A stretch of DNA of 64,000 bases. Source: CAVVWJ01 sp036556505. Its GTDB lineage: Bacteria; Gemmatimonadota; Gemmatimonadetes; Gemmatimonadales; GWC2-71-9. Shown one piece after another: positions 50,651 through 59,532 of the stretch; position 1 is the stretch's first letter; each line of letters starts with the position of its first letter. The stretch spans positions 62,001-126,000 of the forward strand of contig DATBJH010000077.1 of assembly GCA_036556505.1 (NCBI GenBank), written 5' to 3'. Below the pieces are notes generated by a model, which saw only the letters and a program-made list of their open reading frames with translations, did not search any database and had not been told where the DNA came from. The position numbers were made by a program, and so were the translations under genes.

Positions 50651-50797
50651 TGCCACAGAGGCACGAGGGACGCGGAGCCCCACCACCACTCCCCACCAAA
50701 ACTGACCACGAGTCCACAACCATTTTTCTGGTTGTCTGCCTTTGGGCTCTTTGGGCGGGGCTCCGTCTCACTCTGTGCTCTCCGTGCCTCTGTGGTA
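50651..50797. repeat. Nested inverted repeat, family D
   Basis: CCACAGAGGCACG (50653-50665) pairs perfectly with CGTGCCTCTGTGG (50783-50795), CGGAGCCCC (50672-50680) with GGGGCTCCG (50757-50765), and ACAACCA (50716-50722) with TGGTTGT (50729-50735). It lies between two genes on the same strand. I see no other copy in the window; similar ends (accacagaggcac) recur widely in soil bacteria, as far as I recall. Confidence 0.6.
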
Positions 50798-50849
50798 AAC
50801 GGGTGGTGGTGGAGCGCGGGAGGTCGCAAGGAACAGGGATCTGGCCGAG

Positions 50850-51782
50850 ATGAGACTCCGGTCCCAGATTGCCGAGGATAGCCCCAAGCAGAGATCCCCG
50901 ATGCCGACTCAGCAGATGGCGCCGCCCGGCGCGTGGGACCGGAAGCCGTTCGACGAGGAGATCGACGTCTACGGTCTGACCCACACCGGCAAGGTCCGCC
51001 CCGACAACCAGGACCATTTCCTGATCTCCGCCCTGCGCAAGCAGATGGTGGTGTACCAGACCAGTCTCCCGAGCCCCGAGCGGGTGGTCGGAGGACCGGA
51101 ACGACTCGCCTTCCTCGCGATGGTGGCCGACGGTGTAGGGGGAGGGCAGAAGGGGGAAGAGGCGAGCCGAGTCGTGCTGGAGGAGGTGACCCAATACGTC
51201 TCGGGCACGATGCGCTGCTATTACGCCACGGGCTCCGAAGACGACCTGGAGTTCACCCGCGCGCTGCAGGAGGCGGCGATGCAGTCCGGGGCCGAGCTCC
51301 GGCGGCGGGGCGAGGAGGACCCCGACTATCAGGGGATGGCCACGACGCTCACTCTCTTCCTCGGCGTGTGGCCCAAGGCCTACCTGCTCCAGGTGGGCGA
51401 CAGCCGCTGCTATCTGTTCCGCAACGGCGAGCTGCGCCAGATCACCCGCGACCAGACCATGGCACAGGAGCTCATGGATATGGGCGTCCTCAAGGCCGCC
51501 GATGTCGCGGGGACCCGCTTCGCCCGTACCCTCTCCAGCTCCATCGGAGGCCGCATGACCGACCCGGTGGTGACCCGCCTGGACATGAGCTGGGGGACGG
51601 TCGTGCTCCTCTGCAGCGACGGCCTGACCGGCCACGTGCCCGACGACCGGATTCGCGAGCGCCTGCTCAGCATGACGTCCGCGAGGCAGGCGTGCGAGGA
51701 CCTGTTGCGCGACGCGCTCGATGCGGGGGGAACCGACAACGTGACCATCATCGTGGGGCGGGCGCTGCGGACGGCGGAGTAG
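50850..51782 (+). CDS. PP2C-family protein phosphatase
   Basis: The 310-residue frame starts at ATG 50850 or ATG 50901 (MPTQQMAPPG); neither has a strong ribosome binding site. Motifs of the PPM family are present: GKVRPDNQDHFL, MVADGVGGGQKGEEAS, GMATTLTLFLG, LLQVGDSRCYLFRNGELRQI, TRDQTMAQELMDMGVL, LLCSDGLTGHV and GGTDNVTIIV. These hold the Mn/Mg-binding Asp residues of serine/threonine phosphatases. It is cytoplasmic. No partner kinase of the Hanks type is in the window. It converges on the lipoprotein at 51792. Confidence 0.85.
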   Translation: MRLRSQIAEDSPKQRSPMPTQQMAPPGAWDRKPFDEEIDVYGLTHTGKVRPDNQDHFLISALRKQMVVYQTSLPSPERVVGGPERLAFLAMVADGVGGGQKGEEASRVVLEEVTQYVSGTMRCYYATGSEDDLEFTRALQEAAMQSGAELRRRGEEDPDYQGMATTLTLFLGVWPKAYLLQVGDSRCYLFRNGELRQITRDQTMAQELMDMGVLKAADVAGTRFARTLSSSIGGRMTDPVVTRLDMSWGTVVLLCSDGLTGHVPDDRIRERLLSMTSARQACEDLLRDALDAGGTDNVTIIVGRALRTAE

Positions 51783-51791
51783 CCACGCCCC

Positions 51792-52916
51792 TCACCAGGT
51801 CAGCGAGTACTGCCCTCCCAGAATCATGCTGGTGTCCGAGGCCCGAAGGTCGTCGGCCGGGTCCTGCGTCGGCCACGCCATGCGGCGCGTGCTGATGCCG
51901 AACTGGACCGCGAACCCGTTCACCACCCGGATCGCCGCGGTGAGCCGCTCGACCGCATCCTGGCGGCGGGAGACGATGGCTCCCCCGCCGAACGCGAAGG
52001 TCTTCTCCGCGGTGATCGTCACCGGGGTCCGGACCGAGGTGAGATTGCCGTTCACCGACACTCGGCTGCTCGCGATCTGCATGGTCTCGATGCCGTCGGT
52101 ATAGATGCCGAACTGCGTGCTGGCCGTGATCCCCTTCACCATGATGCTGGGTCCGATCCCGGCGCGATACACCGTCCGGTTGCCGGGCAGCGGGCTGCTG
52201 CCGGCGTCCAGCCATCCGCTCTGGGTGGCCCCGGCATGCAGCGCGAGACCGTAGCTCATCCCGTCGCCGCTGCCCTTCAGCACCCGCGACAGGTCGAACC
52301 AGAATCCCCGGTCGTCCGAGCCCAGCAGCCCCTGCACCTTCCCGTTCCATCCTCCGGCCGACCATTCGCCCTGAAGCGACCAGGCGCCGCTGGTCAGTGC
52401 GTCCTGGAAAAGCACGGTCCGGTGCCCGTCCCGGATGCTGCGGCGGGCGAAGACCGAGCTCCAGCCCCCGCTCACGGCGACAACCCGCCGGTTCCGCTCC
52501 GGCAGCTTGACGGCGATCTCGTGGTAGAACGATCGGCAGCGCCCCTGACGGCAGGCGGTGACGTGGACCGGCTTCTTGAGATACGGCAGCGTGCGGCCCT
52601 TGTACTCCGGTGCGTAGCGCTCGGCCGGGGCGGGATCGCCGAAGTCGGAGGCGAGGGTCACGCGCAGCACCGAGTCGGAGCTCCAGTAGCGGTCGAGCCC
52701 ATTCTCCGAGGCGATGACGATGCTGTCCGCGCCGGGACTGCGGACCAGGAGCTCCGCCTGCTGGCCGGCGTAGATCACCGTGGGCGTCATCTGGAGCTCG
52801 ATCGGCTCCGGCCCGGGATTGAGCTGAGTCGAAGTCGTCGGGATCGCGCAGCCGCCGAGGGTGGCGGCCGCCAGAATCACCAATGACGGATTACGGTGCG
52901 ATGCAAGCATCCGCAC
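51792..52916 (-). CDS. Lipoprotein of unknown family, copy 2 of 2
   Basis: The 374-residue protein starts at GTG 52916 (GGAGG upstream) or ATG 52910, with the lipobox TLGGC at Cys23. It is a paralogue of the protein at 12284-13420 along its whole length (see that entry for shared blocks), including the same GTG-CGG start and the C-terminal TW. The copies are 39 kb apart. Function is unknown. The 5' end overlaps by 26 bp the short Cys-rich ORF upstream, so the two may be co-translated. Confidence 0.7.
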   Translation of the reverse strand: MRMLASHRNPSLVILAAATLGGCAIPTTSTQLNPGPEPIELQMTPTVIYAGQQAELLVRSPGADSIVIASENGLDRYWSSDSVLRVTLASDFGDPAPAERYAPEYKGRTLPYLKKPVHVTACRQGRCRSFYHEIAVKLPERNRRVVAVSGGWSSVFARRSIRDGHRTVLFQDALTSGAWSLQGEWSAGGWNGKVQGLLGSDDRGFWFDLSRVLKGSGDGMSYGLALHAGATQSGWLDAGSSPLPGNRTVYRAGIGPSIMVKGITASTQFGIYTDGIETMQIASSRVSVNGNLTSVRTPVTITAEKTFAFGGGAIVSRRQDAVERLTAAIRVVNGFAVQFGISTRRMAWPTQDPADDLRASDTSMILGGQYSLTW

Positions 52917-53043
52917 TGACCCTCCCCAGGGTGCCTGCCGGCACCCGATGCACTGCTGGACTCGGATTGCACTGCGAGAGGCACTGGTCGTAAGCGCAAG
53001 TCACGCGCCCTTCGTACACGCCCCGTAAGCAGTTGGCAGTCAT
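52891..53043 (-). CDS. Small Cys-rich peptide, 50 aa, unknown
   Basis: ATG 53043 is preceded by GGAGG at 7 nt, an optimal site. The frame encodes 50 residues with five cysteines (CLRG, TCAY, DQCLSQCN, DACIA). Its last 26 bp overlap the start of the lipoprotein gene at 52916, a typical coupling. It lacks a signal peptide. It is too short for the ordinary gene-finding cutoff. I do not know a family. A competing ATG 4 nt further upstream (53047) is too close to the ribosome binding site. Confidence 0.4.
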   Translation of the reverse strand: MTANCLRGVYEGRVTCAYDQCLSQCNPSPAVHRVPAGTLGRVSADACIAP

Positions 53044-53204
53044 GCATGTACCTCCGAGGAACAAGCATGATCGCCAAGCATCCGCTGTGACGGCGCTACA
53101 GGCCCGGTGAGAACCGGGTGAGTCCGGTTTGACCGCCCATTCGTACCCTGTTTGCGCGACGGGAAACGAAGGGCGATCCGAACCCCTGATTGGAGGACAC
53201 GGTC

Positions 53205-53315
53205 ATGCAGCGTCAGCATGAGGGACTGCCGGCGGCGGCCACGGTGGAGCAGGCGATCATCCTGGCTCAGCTTCAGATCCTGCGGCGGATGGAGCGGCAG
53301 CGGAGCGGGTACTAG
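53205..53315 (+). CDS. Small protein, 36 aa, unknown
   Basis: ATG 53205 has GGAGG 8 nt before it. The 36 residues form one probable amphipathic helix (VEQAIILAQLQILRRMERQ) with a basic C-terminus and no cysteine or signal peptide. It lies between the Cys-rich ORF and the DUF5602-like gene, with about 100 bp on either side. The good ribosome binding site is the main support. Confidence 0.4.
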   Translation: MQRQHEGLPAAATVEQAIILAQLQILRRMERQRSGY

Positions 53316-53416
53316 GCACCGCCTCCAGGAAGGCCTGGTGAGAATGCCGGAGCGGTCGCCTCGTCTCACGAGCAACCCGGTCCGAGCCGGTCACACCACC
53401 CTTACCTGGAGGAGCA

Positions 53417-54256
53417 ATGCGGTCGATGGCACTGGTTGTCCTGGGACTGGCCGGCCTGGCGTGGAGTAGGTCGAAGGAGCCGCTGGATCACGGCACGGTG
53501 GAGGGAGCCCGCCTCCGCTACGGCACTGCGATCCAGCTGGGAAAAGGTGAGGCACGGACCTACGTCGTGCGGGATCGGAAGACCGGCGACCCGGTCGAGG
53601 TCGGGGTGGCGCTCACCGAGGGCGCGCTCCAGGGTCTGCCAGAGAGCGGCCGTCACGGCGGGAACGGCCACGAGCACTACGCCTCCTACATCCTGGAGCT
53701 CCCGGCCGGGCACGGCACCCCCTACCGGTTCGTGGAGCTGGACTGGAACCCGAAGGGGCACGGCGGGCCCTATACCGCCCAGCACTTCGACTTCCATTTC
53801 TACCGCATGTCCCTCGAGGAGCACGAGGCGATCGATCCCGCGCGCGCCGATTACGCGGAGCGGGCCGCCGCCTTCCCGGCGCCTGAAGAGTTGCCGAGCG
53901 GCTACGTCTCCAGCCACCTGCTGATGAACCTGTCCCCCGCGCAGGCCGCAGTCCCGAAGATGGGCCTGCACTGGGTCGACACCAACTCGCCCGAGCTTCC
54001 GCCCAGGAACCAGCCGTTCACCGCGACCTTCATCATCGGCTCGTGGGGTGGGAAGGTGATCTTCGACGAGCCGATGATCACCCGCGACTTCATCCTGGCC
54101 CACCGGGACAGCATCGCCGGCGGCACCACCATCCCGGTGCCGGCCTCGGCCCGGTACGCGCCCGCCGGGTTCTACATGGATTCGTATCGGGTGAGCTTCG
54201 ATCGGGCGGCCGGTGAGTACCGCGTGGCCCTGACCGGACTCACCTGGAGGAAGTAG
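53417..54256 (+). CDS. Exported DUF5602 / TTHB210-like protein
   Basis: The start at 53417 has GGAGGAGCA in front. The 279 residues have a short signal peptide (MALVVLGLAGLAWS). A His-rich segment stands out: GNGHEHYASYILELPAG, then HFDFHFYRMSLEEHEAI and LHWVDTN. The HxDFHFY pattern is that of the DUF5602 family (TTHB210-like) as I recall it, and the histidines may bind metal. Structures of this family are beta-rich with no known reaction. It converges on malic enzyme. No operon partner is visible. Confidence 0.55.
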   Translation: MRSMALVVLGLAGLAWSRSKEPLDHGTVEGARLRYGTAIQLGKGEARTYVVRDRKTGDPVEVGVALTEGALQGLPESGRHGGNGHEHYASYILELPAGHGTPYRFVELDWNPKGHGGPYTAQHFDFHFYRMSLEEHEAIDPARADYAERAAAFPAPEELPSGYVSSHLLMNLSPAQAAVPKMGLHWVDTNSPELPPRNQPFTATFIIGSWGGKVIFDEPMITRDFILAHRDSIAGGTTIPVPASARYAPAGFYMDSYRVSFDRAAGEYRVALTGLTWRK

Positions 54257-54295
54257 CGGCCGAGCCAGCTATCGGCTATGGGCTATCGTCGCGCT

Positions 54296-55933
54296 TCAGA
54301 CGTATGGACGATAGTCCGGCCGATACATCCGGGCGCGCAGGAAGGGCTCCAGGTCGCGGGGCGGCTCGCGTCCCGCGAGCCCGGCATCCATCACCACCCT
54401 CGCCACCGCGACCGCGATCCCGAGCGACACCTCGCGGATCCGCTCCAGGGGCGGGAGCAGCGCTCCCATCCGGAGCATGGCTTCGTCCGCCTGCTCCGCC
54501 AGCGCCTCTGCCGCGGCGAGAAGCATCTCGTCGGTCACCCGCCGGGCGCCCGTGGCGGTGACGCCGAGACCGACGCCGGGAAAGACGTAGGCGTTGTTGG
54601 TCTGTGAGGGCGCGAACCGCCGTCCGTCGATCTCCACCGGTGCACAGGGACTCCCGCTGGAGAAGACCGCCCGCCCGCCCGTACTCCGGTACGCCTGTTC
54701 CGCAGTGCACTCGGCGCGCGATGTGGGGTTGGAGAGAGCGAAGACCACGGGCCGGTCATTGACCTCCGCCATCGCGCGGAGCACCGGCTCGGTGAAGAGT
54801 TGGGGCTGCCCCGTCACCCCGATCAAAGCGGTGGGACGGACGGCGCGTATCGCGTCCGGCAGGAGGCTGGTCGGTGCGTGCTCGTGGGCGAAGGGACGTT
54901 GGGTGTCCCGGAGCCCCGGGCGTCCGCGCACCAGCAGCCCATCCACGTCGAACATCCAGATCCTCCGCTCGGCCTCGCCTCGGTCCAGCCCGGCGCGGCG
55001 AAGAGCCTTGACCGCCAGGTCCGCGATCCCGCTGGCCGCGGCACCCGCTCCCGCGAAGAGCAGCCGCTCTTCACGGGGCCGGCGGCCCGTCACCCGGCCC
55101 GAGAGCAGCAGCGCGGCGAGGGTGACGGCCGCCGTGCCTTGGATGTCGTCATTGAAACAACAGACCCGATCGCGGTAGCGGGCCAGCAATTCGAACGCGT
55201 TGGTCGTGGCGAAATCCTCGAACTGGATCAGGACTCCCGGGAAGGCGGCCACCAGCGCGGTGATGAACTCGTCCACCAGATCGTCGTACTCCTGGCCGCG
55301 GAGACGCGGCTGCCGCAGCCCGGTGTACAGCGAATCGGCCAGCAGTGAGGCATTGTCGGTCCCCACGTCCAGCAGCACCGGCAGGCAGTGCGACGGTCGA
55401 ATACCACCGCAGGCGGTGTACAGCGCGAGCTTGCCGATGGGGATGCCCATCCCATAGCTGCCCAGGTCGCCCAGCCCGAGGATGCGCTCCCCGTCGGTCA
55501 CGACCACGACTGCCACCTCGCGCTCGGGCCAGTTGCCGAGCAGCTTCGCGACCCGCCCGCGATCGCGCGCCGAGACATAGAGACCGCGCGGCCGGCGGTA
55601 CATGCGCCCGAACCGCGCGCACGCCTCCCCGACGGTCGGGGTATAGATGATGGGCAGCATCTCGGGGAGGTGGTCTACGACCGCACGATAGAAGAGGGTC
55701 TCGTTGCGGTCCTGGAGCGCGACCATGAAGACGTAGCGCTCGAGGTCGGAGGGCTTGGCCCGGAAGTTGTCCATGACCCGGCCGAGCTGCTCCTCGATGG
55801 TGAAGACCCGCGGCGGCAGCAGCCCCTCGAGGCCGAGCGCGGTGCGCTCCTCGGCCGTGAAGGCGGTGCCCTTGTTCTGCCGCGGGTCCTGGAGCAGGTC
55901 GAGTCCCCGCTTGTTCGGCGTGCGCGGGCGCAC
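54296..55933 (-). CDS. maeA: NAD-dependent malic enzyme
   Basis: The 545-residue protein starts at GTG 55933, which overlaps the TAG stop of the amidohydrolase gene by one base. Signatures in order are LPIIYTPTVGEACARFG, RGLYVSARDRG, VVVVTDGERILGLGDLG, KLALYTACGGI, IQFEDFATTNAFELLARYRD, FNDDIQGTAAV and FAGAGAAASGIA for the NAD site, LIGVTGQ and FALSNPTS. It decarboxylates malate to pyruvate with NAD or NADP in the cytoplasm. Length agrees with the large SfcA-type enzymes. It is the last gene of the minus-strand run. Confidence 0.9.
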   Translation of the reverse strand: MRPRTPNKRGLDLLQDPRQNKGTAFTAEERTALGLEGLLPPRVFTIEEQLGRVMDNFRAKPSDLERYVFMVALQDRNETLFYRAVVDHLPEMLPIIYTPTVGEACARFGRMYRRPRGLYVSARDRGRVAKLLGNWPEREVAVVVVTDGERILGLGDLGSYGMGIPIGKLALYTACGGIRPSHCLPVLLDVGTDNASLLADSLYTGLRQPRLRGQEYDDLVDEFITALVAAFPGVLIQFEDFATTNAFELLARYRDRVCCFNDDIQGTAAVTLAALLLSGRVTGRRPREERLLFAGAGAAASGIADLAVKALRRAGLDRGEAERRIWMFDVDGLLVRGRPGLRDTQRPFAHEHAPTSLLPDAIRAVRPTALIGVTGQPQLFTEPVLRAMAEVNDRPVVFALSNPTSRAECTAEQAYRSTGGRAVFSSGSPCAPVEIDGRRFAPSQTNNAYVFPGVGLGVTATGARRVTDEMLLAAAEALAEQADEAMLRMGALLPPLERIREVSLGIAVAVARVVMDAGLAGREPPRDLEPFLRARMYRPDYRPYV

Positions 55934-57360
55934 TAGTCGATTCCCACTCTCCCCTGCACCGAGGCGACCAGCTTCGCGGGGTCGTAGCCGATCCCGTCCT
56001 TGAAGACCAGGCTCGGGTTGCGGATGACCGACGGATCCGCCGTGAGATCCCCCTCGAGCACGACCAGGTCCGCCAGCTTCCCCCGCTCGACCGTGCCGAG
56101 CTGCTTGTCCACCCGAAGGATCCTGGCGCCGTTGGCGGTCATGATCTGAATCGACTGTGCCGGGGTAAACCCCGCCTCGATGAACAGCTCGTAGTTCCGC
56201 TGGTCGCCGAAGCCCGCCAGCGCACCGCCCATGCCGGTCGGGTCCACGCCGGCGCCCAGCAGTCCGCCCGCCGCCACGAAGCCGCGCTCGAACGCCATCG
56301 CGCTCTTGAGGCCCGCCTCCGCGACCGGCCCGCTGCCCGAGGAGTCGATCTCGTGCCGGATCTGGAGGTAGGTGTCACGCAATGGCGGTGTCATGGCCTC
56401 CAGCGTCCGCGCGTCCTTGGTCGGCCGATTGGCGACGAACGGCTCGTACACCGCGAGGGTGGAGGTCATGGACACCTTGTGCTTCACCAGGGTCTGGATG
56501 ACGTCGTTCGCGGTCTGCCCCGAGGGATCGGCCTGTCCCAGCTCGCCCACCTGCTCGACCGGACAGACATCGGGCTGCTTCCGGGGGTCGAAGTCCGATG
56601 CGGTGAGCAGGCCGTGCTCGAGGTTGTCGATCCCCAGCTCCACCGCCTCGCGGAAGCTCACCGAGCAGAGATGGCCGGTGACCTTGACCCCGCGTTTGTG
56701 CGCTTCCTTGATCGTGGCCCCCAGCTCGGCGCGGCGGATGTCGGTGTAGGCCTTGATCCAGGTGACGCCCTCCGAGGCCCAGTAGGCGACGAATCGCCGC
56801 GCCGCCTCGGGCGAGTTCACGACGGCCATGCTGCCGCCGCCTTCCGCGCCGGTGAGGTACGGCGCGGTCAGATGGATGCGGGGCCCGGGGACCACGCCCT
56901 GATCGATGTTCTGGCGGAGGTTGATCTCGGCGTAGGGCGAGCGGCCACCGGTGGTGCGGATGGTGGTGACGCCGGAGCCGAGGTAGAGCCTGGGTCCGGT
57001 GTAGGACATCTGTACCGCACGCCCGCCCGCGGCCGTGTAGAACAGATGGTCGTGCATCCCGATGATCCCGGGAATGAGGGTGTGACCGGCCAGATCCATC
57101 ACCTGCGCGCCCGCCGGCGATCGCACCGAGGAGGAAGGACCGACTTCAGCGATCTTTCCGTCCCGGATCACGACCGTCTGACCCGGCCGCGGTGTGCCTC
57201 CGGTTCCGTCGATCAGCAGCACGTTGGTCAGCGCAACGGTGCCGGTGTCCACCGCGATGTACCGGCGCACCTCCTCCGAGAGGGAGTCGGGCCGCTGAGC
57301 GGCGAGGGTGCCGGCGAAGGCGGGCATGGCGAGGGTCAACAGGACGAGGCTGAAGCGCAT
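55933..57360 (-). CDS. Exported metal-dependent amidohydrolase
   Basis: The start is ATG 57360 (signal peptide MRFSLVLLTLAMPAFAGTLAAQ); a frame opening 411 bp further up is inside the neighbour. The 475-residue product has the composite beta-sandwich/TIM-barrel of the imidazolonepropionase-like group: IIGMHDH (metal HxH), WIKAYTD (candidate carboxylated Lys), GHLCS, NLEHGLLTASD and GAGVDPTG (metal Asp). The C-terminal GTVERGKLADLVVLEGD is typical. Zinc hydrolases of this type split amides or dipeptides such as prolidase-like substrates. It is periplasmic. It lies 23 bp after the multicopper oxidase gene, so one transcript. Confidence 0.8.
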   Translation of the reverse strand: MRFSLVLLTLAMPAFAGTLAAQRPDSLSEEVRRYIAVDTGTVALTNVLLIDGTGGTPRPGQTVVIRDGKIAEVGPSSSVRSPAGAQVMDLAGHTLIPGIIGMHDHLFYTAAGGRAVQMSYTGPRLYLGSGVTTIRTTGGRSPYAEINLRQNIDQGVVPGPRIHLTAPYLTGAEGGGSMAVVNSPEAARRFVAYWASEGVTWIKAYTDIRRAELGATIKEAHKRGVKVTGHLCSVSFREAVELGIDNLEHGLLTASDFDPRKQPDVCPVEQVGELGQADPSGQTANDVIQTLVKHKVSMTSTLAVYEPFVANRPTKDARTLEAMTPPLRDTYLQIRHEIDSSGSGPVAEAGLKSAMAFERGFVAAGGLLGAGVDPTGMGGALAGFGDQRNYELFIEAGFTPAQSIQIMTANGARILRVDKQLGTVERGKLADLVVLEGDLTADPSVIRNPSLVFKDGIGYDPAKLVASVQGRVGID

Positions 57361-57383
57361 TGCTCTCTCTGTGGAAGGGGAGG

Positions 57384-59531
57384 CTACTCGATGTCGAAAC
57401 GCGTCATCATGTCGGCCGAGAGGTGCTCGGCGATGTGACAGTGCAGCATCCAGCGACCGGGGTTCGATGGGTCGAGCAGAATATCCACCGCCGAGCCCGC
57501 CGGCAGCAATACGGTGTCCTTCCAGACCAGGTGCTCGTTCGGGATACCGTTCACGGAGAGGATGAGGAACCGCTGCCCGTGCAGGTGGATGGGGTGTTGC
57601 ATGGCGTGGAAGCTCCGGCGCTCGTTGACCAGCCGGATCCGGACCGGCTCGCCGCGGCGGAAACGCCAGGCGACGTCCATGTTCTCCCGACCGGTGGCGG
57701 GGTCGCGAAGGATCCAGCGTACCTGCCGGGCGGTGGAGGCCCAGTTCATCATCGGCATCGTGCCGCTCCACTCCATCGGGGAGAAATAGATGGAGTCGAG
57801 CTGCATCAGCCGCTGGGTGACCCGCGGCAGGTCACGGGTTTCCAGTGTCAGGATCAGCGTCTCCTGCCTGGCCCCGTCCGCGAGCCGGCGGAATCGCTCC
57901 AGCTCCTTCGCCGCGGTGGTATCCGCGCGGAGGTGGTCGAAGGCCCGGGTCAGGTTCTCACGGGGGTGCCCACGACCGACTTCCACGATGCCGAGTGTGT
58001 CGACTTCGGCGAAGAACTTCCCATAGAGATGGTCGAGCCCGCGCACCCGGTTCACCAGGGGCGTGATGCCGGCCCGGTCGAACCGGGCGTGAACGACGTA
58101 TCGCTCCGCGGGACCGATCACCACGCTCTCCACCCAGGCCTCACGGGCGTACGGCCCCGCGTCGGAGCCCACGACTTTCAGTCGAGCCCCCGGGAACGAG
58201 AGATTGAAGGTGCGGGTGTTGCTCGTGTTGGTGAGGTAGAATCGCACCACCTCGCCTCGGCCGACCGTCAATCGGTAGCCCGGCTCGCCGTTCACCAGCA
58301 GCAGGTTGCCGAAGCGCCCCATGAGGGTGTGTGTCGGCGACTCCAGCCCGAGGGGCACCAGTCCGTCGTCACCCACCAGGAGGTCGTCGAGCATGAGCAC
58401 GGCCTCACGGTCGGCGGGACCGAACTGGGGGCCGGAGTCGGCCCGGACCAGCAGGTTGCCGTAGAGGCCGAGCTCCTGCTGGATGTCCTCGCGCACGTGC
58501 GGGTGGTACCAGTAGATCCCCGCGTCGGGAAAGCGGAGGTGGTAGGTGAAGCGGCCGCCCGGCGGCACCACCGGCTGGGAGAGGTCCGGCACGCCGTCGC
58601 TGCGGAAGTCGAGCCGCAGGCCGTGCCAGTGCACGGTGGTGGGTTGCGGCAGGTGGTTGCGGAAGACGACGGTCAGCTCCGAGCCGCGCACCGCCTCGAG
58701 GAGCGGGCCGGGATACTGCCCGTTGAAGGCATACATCGTGTACGGGCGACCCTTGAGGGTCCGCTGCACCAGCCCTGCTTCCAAGTCAAGGGTGTCGCCG
58801 CTTCGAATGCGGACCGTCTGACGGGGGCGGGCGGCCGGCGCCGCGCCGCCCGGCAGAAACGGAGTGACCTCCGGTCGCAAGGCCATCTCGGCGGGGAGCA
58901 TCGTGAGCCCCGGCGGCATCGGCACGCCGGTCCACCCTCCGCTGGAGTGCGCGCTGTCATGCCCGCCGTGCGCGGTGTGATCCGAGCGGAGGCCCATGCG
59001 ACCGATGGAGAACTCGAGCAGGTCGGGCGGGAACAGTCGAGTGCTCGGCGATTGGCCTCGGAGCACCACCTTGCCCTCCGGCTCGCTCACCCGGCTGTTC
59101 CGCTCTGCGGTGACGAGAACGATGAACTTCTCCAGGTCCACGTCGCCCAGGACGGTGTGACCGTTGGCGACCTCGCCGAGGCGTTGCACCGGGTGCATGA
59201 CCGGAGGCGCCGCCCAGGCCACGTAGGTGGCGTACCTTCCCAGCGAAGACGGGGTCGGGAGGCCCGAGGCATCCAGCGCGAGCCGGTAGCGAGGCAGGCC
59301 ATCGGCCGTCACGGCGACGGTGAACGGGCCCGGCACCTGGCCGAGCTCTACCGTTCCCGCCGCTCGCTCGACGCCCGGCGCGGCGACCAGCTCGATACAG
59401 TAGAGATCGCGGCTGGGGCCGAGCGGGGTCGGGGGATCGCAGGGACGGTGTTGGGCGGAAAGGGTGGGAGCATGCGCGGTGAGCACGAGCAGGATGCCAA
59501 GAACAGTGTCACCCTGAACGACCCTGTTCAC
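57384..59531 (-). CDS. Multicopper oxidase
   Basis: GTG 59531 starts just after the reductase-like gene's stop; the in-frame ATG 59558 would overlap it. Of 715 residues, the first ~25 are a signal peptide, then ~200 residues of unassigned beta domain with a His/Gly patch (HTAHGGHDSAHSSGG). Three cupredoxin domains follow with all copper ligands: TVHWHGLRLD (~300), IYWYHPHVRED, HPIHLHGQRFLI and HCHIAEHLSADMM (~697, with T1 Cys and axial Met). It oxidises a phenol, metal or similar substrate with O2 in the periplasm. The N-terminus contains half of repeat family B. Partner genes do not define a substrate. Confidence 0.85.
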   Translation of the reverse strand: MNRVVQGDTVLGILLVLTAHAPTLSAQHRPCDPPTPLGPSRDLYCIELVAAPGVERAAGTVELGQVPGPFTVAVTADGLPRYRLALDASGLPTPSSLGRYATYVAWAAPPVMHPVQRLGEVANGHTVLGDVDLEKFIVLVTAERNSRVSEPEGKVVLRGQSPSTRLFPPDLLEFSIGRMGLRSDHTAHGGHDSAHSSGGWTGVPMPPGLTMLPAEMALRPEVTPFLPGGAAPAARPRQTVRIRSGDTLDLEAGLVQRTLKGRPYTMYAFNGQYPGPLLEAVRGSELTVVFRNHLPQPTTVHWHGLRLDFRSDGVPDLSQPVVPPGGRFTYHLRFPDAGIYWYHPHVREDIQQELGLYGNLLVRADSGPQFGPADREAVLMLDDLLVGDDGLVPLGLESPTHTLMGRFGNLLLVNGEPGYRLTVGRGEVVRFYLTNTSNTRTFNLSFPGARLKVVGSDAGPYAREAWVESVVIGPAERYVVHARFDRAGITPLVNRVRGLDHLYGKFFAEVDTLGIVEVGRGHPRENLTRAFDHLRADTTAAKELERFRRLADGARQETLILTLETRDLPRVTQRLMQLDSIYFSPMEWSGTMPMMNWASTARQVRWILRDPATGRENMDVAWRFRRGEPVRIRLVNERRSFHAMQHPIHLHGQRFLILSVNGIPNEHLVWKDTVLLPAGSAVDILLDPSNPGRWMLHCHIAEHLSADMMTRFDIE

Positions 59532-59532
59532 C

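Noticed and set aside
53103..53118. CCCGGT-GAGA-ACCGGG hairpin as a terminator
   Set aside because: Only 6 bp and no T-tract; context does not need a terminator there.
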